DNA of 50,468 bases from an uncultured Clostridia bacterium (GTDB taxonomy: Bacteria > Bacillota > Clostridia > Oscillospirales > CAG-272): positions 1 through 50,468 of the forward strand of contig CAMJCC010000003.1 in assembly GCA_946404035.1 (NCBI GenBank). Reading direction: 5' to 3'. The position numbers and the translations under genes were made by a program. Below, in pieces: positions 33,787-41,181 of the stretch. The notes under the pieces were generated by a model. That model ran no database searches, had not been told where the DNA came from, and saw only the letters and a list, made by a program, of their open reading frames with translations. Within the stretch, counting starts at the first letter, position 1. Every line of letters starts with the position of its first letter.

Positions 33787-34665
33787 TTACTTGCTCCAGA
33801 AAGGACCGTTTTCCGTGTACCCCTCGCTACGGAGCAGGTTTTTGAGCGACGAAACGGCGCAGTCGAACGCTTCGTCGGAGGTGGCAAAGGTATGGCGCCC
33901 CCTCAGTTTGTGCTCGTCAATGGACGCGTACGCCGAGAACAGGCGCAGGTGAGGTTCCACCGAAAGGAAGACGGCGTTGTTTGTGTGCCGGTCGATCTTG
34001 GCGATCGCCTCTGCGATCTTGCCCTCGCCCTCGCCCGCCGGCACGATCGCCTGCTCGGAGAAGATCGCGTCCTTGACGTGCATATAGCGGAAAGAGGGAA
34101 GCGTCGCGTCGATGCCCTCGGCGGCGTCGGCGCCGTTCATCCGGTAGTTCGCGGGGTCGAAGATCCCGCAAAGGTCGGGAAGCGTGCGAAGCAGGTCCGC
34201 GACCTCGTTCGGCATCTGACCGTAGATCTTGCTCTCGTTTTCGTGGCAGAGCGTGATCCCCTCGGCTTTCGCCATCTCGATCATCACCGAAAGGCGGTCC
34301 ATCACTTCGTTCCGGCATTCGGCAAGACGCTCCTGCGGGACGAAGAAACTGAACATCCGGATCTGGTTTGTGCCGAGGATGTGGGACGCGTTGATGGCGC
34401 GTTTCAGATCCTCAAGGTGCGGTGCCAGCGGTTCGTCGATCGAGTATTTCCCGATGGGCGAACCGAGCGAGGAAACGCGGATCCCGCCGTCGTCAAGCCC
34501 CCGCCGGATCTCTTTCAGTTCGGCGTCGGTCTTCTTGATCACGTTCTTCTTGTCGACCGCACGGGGCTCGACGTAGCCGATCCCGTTGCGCTGGAGCGCG
34601 GCGATCTGAGCGGCGAGCGTGTCGCCCGCTTCGTCTGCAAAGGCAGACAGTATGAATTTTGCCAT
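33787..34665 (-). CDS. sugar phosphate isomerase/epimerase (TIM barrel)
   Basis: A 292-residue member of the xylose-isomerase-like TIM-barrel family: FILSAFADEAGDTLAAQIAAL, GIGYVEPRAVDKKN, MIEMAKAEGITLCHENESKIYG (about 130-151) and GIFDPANYRMNG. The Glu/Asp/His pattern fits divalent-metal binding. It lies 5 nt upstream of the Gfo/Idh/MocA gene and 15 nt downstream of a second such protein. Pairs of these barrels with MocA dehydrogenases are common in glycoside or inositol degradation clusters. Substrate unknown. Confidence 0.88.
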   Translation of the reverse strand: MAKFILSAFADEAGDTLAAQIAALQRNGIGYVEPRAVDKKNVIKKTDAELKEIRRGLDDGGIRVSSLGSPIGKYSIDEPLAPHLEDLKRAINASHILGTNQIRMFSFFVPQERLAECRNEVMDRLSVMIEMAKAEGITLCHENESKIYGQMPNEVADLLRTLPDLCGIFDPANYRMNGADAAEGIDATLPSFRYMHVKDAIFSEQAIVPAGEGEGKIAEAIAKIDRHTNNAVFLSVEPHLRLFSAYASIDEHKLRGRHTFATSDEAFDCAVSSLKNLLRSEGYTENGPFWSK

Positions 34666-34680
34666 CTTCTCTCTCCCGTC

Positions 34681-35430
34681 TTATTTGATAAGTGGACGAA
34701 GTGTTTTGTAGCTGATCTCCATCTGCCCGAACGGATCGGGGAACTCGGAGGCGTTGTCCTGCTCGACCTGCACGTACTTGACGCCGGCTTTTTCACACGC
34801 GGCGATCAGCGGCTTGAAGTCGAGGACGCCGTTTCCGCAGGCGCACATCGGATGCTTTTCCTCGGGGGACAGATCCTTGAAGTGGACGTTGGTCATCCGC
34901 CCGGCGAGCCGCGGGATGTAATCGAGCGGATCTTTCCCCGCGAAAGTCGCCCAGTACACGTCGTGGATAAAATCGAACTCGGACTGTTCGATCAGGATAT
35001 CGTAGGGGGTGATCCCGCCGAGATCGACGAACTCGAAGTCGTGGTTGTGGTAGGTCAGCTGCATTCCGGCGGCGTGGATCTTCTTGCACGCCTCGGCGTA
35101 AAGTGAAATAAACGCGTGCGTCCCCTCGACCGAGCCGCGGTATTTGACGTCGGGAAGACCGATCCCGATGCTGTTGCACCCGTAGATCCTGTGTTCCGCG
35201 ATCAGCTTGTCGGTATCGTTCAGGATCCGGTCGACGGGGGAATGGGTACAGGTGATCGGAAGCGAGAATTCCTCCGAGATATCGCGGAGACGTTCGGGTT
35301 CGATCGGTCCGCAGCCCGAGACCTGAACGACCTCGTACCCGAGTTCCTTCACGCGGCGGAAGGTCTCGCGGATACCGTCCGGGGTCCGGCAAAAGGTGCG
35401 GAGCGAGAAGAGTTGTGCGCCGAGTTTCAT
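34681..35430 (-). CDS. sugar phosphate isomerase/epimerase (TIM barrel), first gene of the uronate operon
   Basis: A 249-residue TIM-barrel protein. I chose ATG 35430: it gives the family start MKLGAQLFSLRTF, has a GAGGG site, and lies just downstream of the extended -10 at 35465; the longer frame to 35553 runs through the promoter. Motifs: LGYEVVQVSGCGPIE, LTYHNHDFEFVDLGG (about 122-136), FIHDVYWATFAGKDP, NVHFKDL and VEQDNASEFPDP. These resemble the barrel at 17069 but with clear divergence. It heads the seven-gene minus-strand operon ending at 28810. Confidence 0.88.
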   Translation of the reverse strand: MKLGAQLFSLRTFCRTPDGIRETFRRVKELGYEVVQVSGCGPIEPERLRDISEEFSLPITCTHSPVDRILNDTDKLIAEHRIYGCNSIGIGLPDVKYRGSVEGTHAFISLYAEACKKIHAAGMQLTYHNHDFEFVDLGGITPYDILIEQSEFDFIHDVYWATFAGKDPLDYIPRLAGRMTNVHFKDLSPEEKHPMCACGNGVLDFKPLIAACEKAGVKYVQVEQDNASEFPDPFGQMEISYKTLRPLIK

Positions 35431-35452
35431 AGGCAAAGCCCTCACTTTAAAT

Positions 35453-35473
35453 TGATACGTTATCATTATACCA
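35453..35473 (-). promoter_or_regulatory. extended -10 promoter and candidate operator of the uronate operon
   Basis: Minus-strand TGG-TATAAT (35473-35465) lies upstream of the operon; the -35 is weak (TGGAAA), as expected for an activated promoter. TGATA-CGT-TATCA (35453-35465) is an inverted repeat at the likely transcription start, a plausible operator. Confidence 0.6.
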
Positions 35474-35524
35474 TACGCGCGAGCGAATTTCCATTGTGTT
35501 TTTTGCATTCTTTTGAAAAAAGGA

Positions 35525-35553
35525 TTGCAAAAATTGACCTCGTGTGCTATCAT
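35525..35553 (+). promoter_or_regulatory. SigA-type promoter of the AraC-family regulator
   Basis: TTGCAA (35525-35530), 17-nt spacer ending in TGC, TATCAT (35548-35553). Just upstream, TTTTGCA...TGCAAAA forms a 7-bp inverted repeat that may be a regulator site. Confidence 0.65.
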
Positions 35554-35606
35554 AATCTACGATACGTCGCGACCGGGCAGATCCCGGCGCGGGAAAGGAG
35601 TTCCCG

Positions 35607-36413
35607 ATGGACCGGACCTTCGAGTTGACGCTTCCGATCTTTCTCGGATACCATCACCGGCGCGAAGTGATGACGGACCCCAGCGCGTTTGCCCGCCACT
35701 GCCACGACGGTTACGAACTGATCTACATCGCCGAGGGGCGAGGCAGGTTCATCGTGGAGGGCGCGGGGTACGACGTCCGTCCCGGCACCGTCCTTTTCTT
35801 CCGTCCGCACGAGTATCACTACGTCGATATACGACCCGGAGAACCCTACGAGCGGCAGGTCTTCCATTTCAGCCGCGAGAGCGTCGACCAGGGCGTCGGG
35901 ATCTTTCTCGATCTGCTCGACGCGCGTCCCCTCGGAGAGGGGAACTCTTACGCCGAAAGCGATCTTCCGCACGAGTTCACGGCGTTGCTCCGCGGCTTCG
36001 ACGCGGTACAGAGGCTGCCGGAGGCGCAGCAGACGGTGTTCTGCCGGACGCGGCTCGCGGATCTGATCGTGATGCTGGCGACCGCGCACTCGCGGTCGGG
36101 AAACCCGATCACCGAGCGGCTCGGGGGACGGGTGGTCCGCTACCTGAACGAACACATTGACACCGACGAAACGCTGGACGACCTTGCCAAACGGTTTCTG
36201 GTCAGCAAATTCTATCTGTGCCGATCTTTCAAGGAACACAACGGGATCTCGATCCACGGTTATCTGACGCGGAAACGCGTCATGATCGCCAAGTCGCGCA
36301 TCGAGGACGGGGTCTCGGCGGCGAGCGCCGCGTCGGAGGTCGGGTTCGGCGACTACTCCGCGTTCTTCCGCGCCTACCGCCGGATCGTCGGTCACTCTCC
36401 CAGAGAAAAATAA
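35607..36413 (+). CDS. AraC-family transcriptional regulator
   Basis: A 268-residue regulator with a cupin-like N-terminal sensing domain (about 10-110; HCHDGYELIYIAEGRGRFIVEG, FFRPHEYHYVDIRPGEPY) and an AraC-type double HTH at about 165-268: first helix-turn-helix LDDLAKRFLVSKFYLCRSF, second SAASAASEVGFGDYSAFFRAYRR with GHSPRE. It has an AAAGGAG site. It is divergent from the uronate operon and shares the 176-nt spacer, so it is probably that operon's activator with a sugar acid as ligand (inference). dxs follows 20 nt later with no visible promoter of its own. Confidence 0.93.
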   Translation: MDRTFELTLPIFLGYHHRREVMTDPSAFARHCHDGYELIYIAEGRGRFIVEGAGYDVRPGTVLFFRPHEYHYVDIRPGEPYERQVFHFSRESVDQGVGIFLDLLDARPLGEGNSYAESDLPHEFTALLRGFDAVQRLPEAQQTVFCRTRLADLIVMLATAHSRSGNPITERLGGRVVRYLNEHIDTDETLDDLAKRFLVSKFYLCRSFKEHNGISIHGYLTRKRVMIAKSRIEDGVSAASAASEVGFGDYSAFFRAYRRIVGHSPREK

Positions 36414-36433
36414 GAAAGCCGGTTTAACTTCAA

Positions 36434-38311
36434 ATGAACGATACGCCGATCCTTGATCGGATCACAAGCCCGGAGGACCTCCGGGAGATACCTGCAAAAG
36501 AGATCCCCGCGCTCGCCCAAGAGATCAGGGAATTCCTGATCGACAAGGTGACGAAAACGGGGGGACATCTCGCGTCCAATCTCGGGGTCGTCGAACTGAC
36601 CCTCGCCCTGCACCGCGTGTTCCAAACGCCAAACGACCGCCTGATCTTCGACGTCGGACACCAGAGTTACGTACACAAACTGCTGACGGGCCGGCGCGAC
36701 GGTTTCGACCGGCTGCGCACTCCTGGCGGACTTTCGGGTTTCACCCGCCGCGAGGAGAGCGAATACGATCCTTTCGGCGCGGGGCACAGTTCGACCTCCA
36801 TCTCCGCCGCACTCGGGTTTGCCCGGGCGGACCGGCTGTTTGGGCGCGAGAACTATACCGTCGCCGTGATCGGGGACGGGGCGTTCACCGGCGGGATGGT
36901 CCACGAGGCGCTGAATAACTGCGCAAAGGACCTGAAACTCATCATCGTCCTGAACGAAAACGAGATGTCGATCTCGCGCAATATCGGCGCGCTCGCGCGT
37001 CATCTTGCGAAGATCCGTAACTCCAAACGCTACCGCCGCGCAAAACGCGACACCGGCTCGATCCTGCGGCACATCCCGTTGCTCGGAAAGGGGATCTATC
37101 ACGCTGTTCGCGGGGTCAAGAAAGCGGTCAAGACCCTGCTTTATTCCTCCAACTATTTCGAGGAACTCGGGCTGTATTACGTCGGTCCCGTGGACGGCAA
37201 CGACTACGGCGAGGTCGAGCGCGCCCTGACCGCCGCAAAGGAGCAGGGCGAGCCGGTTTTGGTCCACGTCCGCACCGTCAAGGGAAAGGGATATCCCCCG
37301 GCGGAGAGCGACCCGCGCTCCTACCACAGCATCCGTCCCGGAGCGACCCCCGCGCGCACGTTCAGCGACGTGTTCGGAGAATGGCTGACCCGGGAGGGAG
37401 AAAGAGATCCCAAGATCGTCGCCGTGACCGCCGCGATGGGCGTCGCCACGGGGCTGGAACCGTTCGCCGCGCGTTTCCCGGAACGCTATACCGACGTCGG
37501 GATCGCGGAGGAACACGCCGTCACCTATTCCGCCGGACTTGCGGCGGGCGGGCTTTCGCCCTACGTGACGGTCTACTCCACGTTCTTACAGCGCGCCTAC
37601 GACAGCGTTCTGCACGACGTGGCGCTTCAGGAGTTGCCCGTCCGGATCATCATCGACCGCGCGGGACTAGCGAAGTCCGACGGTCCCACCCACCACGGGA
37701 TCTTCGACGTGGCGTTTTTGTCCCACATCCCGGATATCCGCCTGTTCGCCCCGATCACTTTTCAGTCGCTGGAAGCGGTGCTCGAGGCGACCAAGGACGA
37801 TCCCGGACCCGTGGCGATCCGCTACCCGAACAGCGGGGAGGACCCCGTCGTCGTTTCGACGTTCTATCCCACGGGAGAATACGGCGAACCTTTCGTACGG
37901 TCGGACAACGTGATGGATCCCGTCGCCGTGATCGTTACTTACGGCGGGATCGTTTCCGAGGCGCTGAAAGCGAAAGAACTGCTGAAAGAAAAGGGGATCA
38001 CGGTCTCCGTGATCCTTGTGGAAGAACTAAAACCTTACGATCAAACGGCGGCGATGATCGCCTCGCAGATCCCGGACGGCGTCCCGATCGTTTTCGTCGA
38101 GGAGGGGATCTACGACGGCGGCGCCTCGATGATCTTATCCGAACGGCTGTCCGAACATTTTGAAACTCCGCCGCCCACCCGCATCCTTGCGATACCGGAT
38201 CATTTTGCTTCCCCGAAGTCGCCCTGCGATCTGCTCGGCTGGCTTCGTCTTGACGCCGCCGGGATCGCGAACGAGGTCACGTCGCTGCTTGACGAGATCG
38301 CGGAAAACTGA
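36434..38311 (+). CDS. dxs: 1-deoxy-D-xylulose-5-phosphate synthase
   Basis: A 625-residue thiamine-diphosphate enzyme that joins pyruvate and glyceraldehyde-3-phosphate in the first step of the MEP isoprenoid pathway. Visible motifs: GGHLASNLGVVELTLAL, FDVGHQSYVHKLLTGR, GAGHSSTSISAALG, ThDP box GDGAFTGGMVHEALNN...LNENEMSI, GPVDGND, DVGIAEEHAVTYSAGLA, and DGPTHHGIFD with the conserved His pair. Length equals the usual ~620. No other MEP gene is nearby. The ribosome site is poor (AACTTCAA before ATG 36434), and the gene is close behind the AraC regulator. Confidence 0.97.
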   Translation: MNDTPILDRITSPEDLREIPAKEIPALAQEIREFLIDKVTKTGGHLASNLGVVELTLALHRVFQTPNDRLIFDVGHQSYVHKLLTGRRDGFDRLRTPGGLSGFTRREESEYDPFGAGHSSTSISAALGFARADRLFGRENYTVAVIGDGAFTGGMVHEALNNCAKDLKLIIVLNENEMSISRNIGALARHLAKIRNSKRYRRAKRDTGSILRHIPLLGKGIYHAVRGVKKAVKTLLYSSNYFEELGLYYVGPVDGNDYGEVERALTAAKEQGEPVLVHVRTVKGKGYPPAESDPRSYHSIRPGATPARTFSDVFGEWLTREGERDPKIVAVTAAMGVATGLEPFAARFPERYTDVGIAEEHAVTYSAGLAAGGLSPYVTVYSTFLQRAYDSVLHDVALQELPVRIIIDRAGLAKSDGPTHHGIFDVAFLSHIPDIRLFAPITFQSLEAVLEATKDDPGPVAIRYPNSGEDPVVVSTFYPTGEYGEPFVRSDNVMDPVAVIVTYGGIVSEALKAKELLKEKGITVSVILVEELKPYDQTAAMIASQIPDGVPIVFVEEGIYDGGASMILSERLSEHFETPPPTRILAIPDHFASPKSPCDLLGWLRLDAAGIANEVTSLLDEIAEN

Positions 38312-38319
38312 AAAGAAAA

Positions 38320-38357
38320 AGCCGCTTGCAAAAACCTTGCAAGCGGCTGATTTTATT
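38320..38357. terminator. terminator between dxs and the YcxB-like gene
   Basis: AGCCGCTTGCAA (38320-38331), 5-nt loop, TTGCAAGCGGCT (38337-38348), then GATTTTATTT on the plus side and A-rich sequence on the minus side. Confidence 0.9.
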
Positions 38358-38922
38358 TGGTTGCCGGACGGTTCTTTTCGTGCCGGAGCAGGATGCGCAT
38401 CTCGGGGTTCTTGCGGCGCAGGAACATCAGAAACGCAAGTTTCTGTTCGACAGAAAGCGTCGATTTGTCCATCGGGACCGACACGGGGGAAAAGGACTTG
38501 TCCCCGATCACCAGGGTCAGGAGGTTCTCCGACTCGATCAGGGCGGAGATCGACGTGAACGGAAGAAAATGCGATCTCCCGTCGATGCGGATATCGAGCG
38601 ACGCCTCGGAAAAGAGCGTGTTGAACTCGATCATCCCCTTGTCGGAATGGGGACTGCATCCCTCGATCGCCCGTCGGAGTTTCAGCATCGGGATCCTGTA
38701 GGAGAGCAGGGCGTACCCGACGAAGAAGACGGCGAGAACGTACGGAATGAAAAAGTACCAGATCCCGCGGATAAGAAAACCCGTCCCCCAGATCAGGCAC
38801 AAAACGGAGAGGATAGCGACGGGGATATCGAGGTTCCGGCGACGGAAACGGAGCGCTGCCCGGACGCTTTCCAGCATGACGGAGCGGTCTGCGTTTACGG
38901 TGTTGACGAAAACGGGTGTCAT
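38353..38922 (-). CDS. YcxB-like membrane protein
   Basis: A 189-residue protein with two adjacent TM helices (about 35-72: VAILSVLCLIWGTGFLI and FFIPYVLAVFFVGYALL) and a C-terminal cytoplasmic domain (about 100-170) that fits the YcxB-like pattern (FSEASLDIRIDGRSHFLPFTSISALIE, VPMDKSTLSVEQKLAFLMFL). ATG 38922 is chosen since GAGGAAA lies directly upstream; the longer frame begins with a GTG inside that site. Function unknown. Confidence 0.75.
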   Translation of the reverse strand: MTPVFVNTVNADRSVMLESVRAALRFRRRNLDIPVAILSVLCLIWGTGFLIRGIWYFFIPYVLAVFFVGYALLSYRIPMLKLRRAIEGCSPHSDKGMIEFNTLFSEASLDIRIDGRSHFLPFTSISALIESENLLTLVIGDKSFSPVSVPMDKSTLSVEQKLAFLMFLRRKNPEMRILLRHEKNRPATK

Positions 38923-38952
38923 AGCTTTCCTCACATTTTACGGTTTTTACAT

Positions 38953-38981
38953 ATTATATCATAAGCCCCGACGATTGTCAA
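38953..38981 (-). promoter_or_regulatory. consensus SigA promoter of the YcxB-like gene
   Basis: Minus strand TTGACA (38981-38976), 17-nt spacer, TATAAT (38958-38953). Confidence 0.92.
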
Positions 38982-39056
38982 CAATTTTTGCTCCGTCGAA
39001 TGCGCCGCCAGGTGGGTTGATAGTCGCTTTCTTTTTGCCGGTTTCTCATTTTTCTG

Positions 39057-39085
39057 TTGCTTTTTGGCGAAGGATGTGCTATAAT
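39057..39085 (+). promoter_or_regulatory. SigA-type promoter of the CapD-like gene
   Basis: TTGCTT (39057-39062), 17-nt spacer ending in TGTGC, TATAAT (39080-39085). Confidence 0.88.
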
Positions 39086-39165
39086 CATAATTGCTTGTCC
39101 CGGAAAGACGAACTGTTCGTATGGTCGAAAAGACCAAATGAAAATAATACGAAGGAAAAGATTGT

Positions 39166-41034
39166 ATGAATATCATAGCCCAGCTTGGCAAGGGCAGAAA
39201 ACGATGGGTCTTTGCCGCATTGGATGTGATCCTTCCGTTCTTGGTCATCCTCGTCGTCGATCTGATCGGGGTCTCTCCGATCTCGGAGATCGGGCAATTC
39301 CTTGCGGAGCATTGGTACGTCATCCTGATCCAGGGGGCGGTCTATCCGATCGTGTTCCTGATCTTCCGGATCTATCGCATCAACTGGGTCTTCTGTAACG
39401 CTTGGGAGTGCGTCCGCCTGATCGCCGTCAGCGGCGGTTGCGCGGTCGGCGGTTTCTTCGCCGCCGTGATCTTTTTCCCGGGCGATCATCTGTTTTTGAA
39501 ACTCACGCTTTCCTCCGGGATCATCGTTTTCGGCTGCCTGATCGGGAGCCGCCTGCTTCTCGGGATCCTTTACAAGATCATGGTGGAGCGGCAGAAGGAG
39601 CAGTACAACCGTCCGAAACGCACGCTGGTCATCGGCGCCGGATCGCTGGCGGTCATCCTCCTCCGGGACAATTCCTACAATGAACGCATCAACTATAAGA
39701 TCGTCGGTCTGATCGACGACGATCCCGCGAAACTGCACCAGAAGATCCACGGTGCGACGGTCCTCGGCGGCCGCGACGACATCGAGCGGATCGTCAAAGA
39801 GAACCACATCGAACTGATCATCTTCGCGATCAGTACGATCGACCAGAAGAACAAGTCCGAGCTGCTTTCGATCTGCAGTAAGACGCGGCGCCGCGTGCTG
39901 ATCCTGAAAGGCGTCGAGGAGTCCCTCGTCAAGGAGGGCGGCGCGCCGGACAAGCTGCTTCGCAACGTCGAGATCGAGGACCTCCTCGAGCGCGAGCCCA
40001 TCCGTCTGAACAACAGTCTGATCGGCGAGGAACTGACCGGCAAGGTCGTGCTCGTCACGGGCGGCGGCGGATCCATCGGTTCGGAACTCTGCCGTCAGAT
40101 CCTGCGCTTCAATCCCGCGCATCTGATCATTCTCGATATTTACGAGAACACCACCTACGAGGTCCAGAACGAACTGGAAGAGAAATACCCGGATCAAAAG
40201 ATCACGGTCCTGATCGGATCCGTCCGCGAAAAGGCGCGGATCGACGAGATCATGGAGCAGTACAAACCCTGGATCGTTTTCCACGCCGCGGCGCATAAGC
40301 ACGTTCCCTTGATGGAATACAGCCCCGCCGAGGCGATCAAGAACAACGTGTTCGGTACCTACAACACGGCGCGTTCCGCCGCCGAACACGGCGTCCGTCG
40401 TTTCGTGATGATCTCGACCGACAAGGCGGTCAACCCCACCAACGTGATGGGCGCATCCAAGCGGCTTTGCGAGATGGTCGTGCAGACCATGCAAAAGTGT
40501 TCGGACACCGAGTTCGTCGCGGTCCGGTTCGGCAACGTGCTCGGATCTCACGGCTCGGTCATCCCGCGCTTCCGCAAGCAGATCGAGCAGGGCGGTCCCG
40601 TCACCGTCACGCACCCCGATATCACCCGGTTCTTTATGACCATTCCCGAGGCGGCGCAGCTGGTCCTTCAGGCGGCGTCCTACGCCAAGGGCGGCGAGAT
40701 CTTCGTCCTCAACATGGGCAAACCCGTCCGGATCTGCGATCTGGCAAAGAAGATGATCTCGCTCTCGGGTCTTCGTCCCGACGAGGATATCAAGATCGTC
40801 TTTACGGGTCTTCGTCCCGGCGAGAAACTCTACGAGGAGTTGCTGATGGACGAGGAGGGTCTGACCAAGACCGCGCACAGCAAGATCTTCATCGGCCGTC
40901 AGATCGACATCACCGAGGAAGAACTGAAAGAAAAGCTGGCGAAACTCGAAACGGTACTGCACGCCGATCCCGAGACCGTCAAGAATATGATGGAAGAGGT
41001 CGTTCCGACCTACAAACGCAACAGACAAGATTGA
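39166..41034 (+). CDS. membrane NDP-sugar 4,6-dehydratase (CapD/PglF/WbpM family)
   Basis: A 622-residue protein. Four TM helices occupy about 14-135, a CoA-binding-like Rossmann domain about 148-270 (RTLVIGAGSLAVILL), and the catalytic dehydratase domain about 290-600 with VLVTGGGGSIGSELCRQIL, HAAAHKHVPLMEYSPAEAIKNN-type text, and ISTDKAVNPTNVMGASKR. The last segment gives the Ser-Met-Lys triad typical of PglF/FlaA1/WbpM instead of SYK. Substrates in the family are UDP-GlcNAc-type sugars, leading to bacillosamine- or quinovosamine-like sugars for capsule, O-antigen or protein glycans. It is monocistronic, with no glycosyltransferase next to it, which is unusual. Confidence 0.93.
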   Translation: MNIIAQLGKGRKRWVFAALDVILPFLVILVVDLIGVSPISEIGQFLAEHWYVILIQGAVYPIVFLIFRIYRINWVFCNAWECVRLIAVSGGCAVGGFFAAVIFFPGDHLFLKLTLSSGIIVFGCLIGSRLLLGILYKIMVERQKEQYNRPKRTLVIGAGSLAVILLRDNSYNERINYKIVGLIDDDPAKLHQKIHGATVLGGRDDIERIVKENHIELIIFAISTIDQKNKSELLSICSKTRRRVLILKGVEESLVKEGGAPDKLLRNVEIEDLLEREPIRLNNSLIGEELTGKVVLVTGGGGSIGSELCRQILRFNPAHLIILDIYENTTYEVQNELEEKYPDQKITVLIGSVREKARIDEIMEQYKPWIVFHAAAHKHVPLMEYSPAEAIKNNVFGTYNTARSAAEHGVRRFVMISTDKAVNPTNVMGASKRLCEMVVQTMQKCSDTEFVAVRFGNVLGSHGSVIPRFRKQIEQGGPVTVTHPDITRFFMTIPEAAQLVLQAASYAKGGEIFVLNMGKPVRICDLAKKMISLSGLRPDEDIKIVFTGLRPGEKLYEELLMDEEGLTKTAHSKIFIGRQIDITEEELKEKLAKLETVLHADPETVKNMMEEVVPTYKRNRQD

Positions 41035-41041
41035 GTTTTCG

Positions 41042-41078
41042 ATCGCTCCCGACCGCCGTCGGGAGCGATTTTTCTTTT
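41042..41078 (+). terminator. terminator of the CapD-like gene
   Basis: ATCGCTCCCGAC (41042-41053), loop CGCC, GTCGGGAGCGAT (41058-41069), T-rich tract after. Confidence 0.95.
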
Positions 41079-41105
41079 TTTTCCTTGAAAAAGGGGCGTT
41101 TGCCC

Positions 41106-41134
41106 TTGTAAAAAGAGGGAAAAGGTGTTATAAT
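41106..41134 (+). promoter_or_regulatory. SigA-type promoter of metG-tatD
   Basis: TTGTAA (41106-41111), 17-nt spacer, TATAAT (41129-41134) with TG upstream. No T-box or S-box leader is present in the 47-nt leader. Confidence 0.85.
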
Positions 41135-41181
41135 ACTCAAAAGTGACCCGTAAAGGAAAAGACAGGGCACGGAGGTACGCC

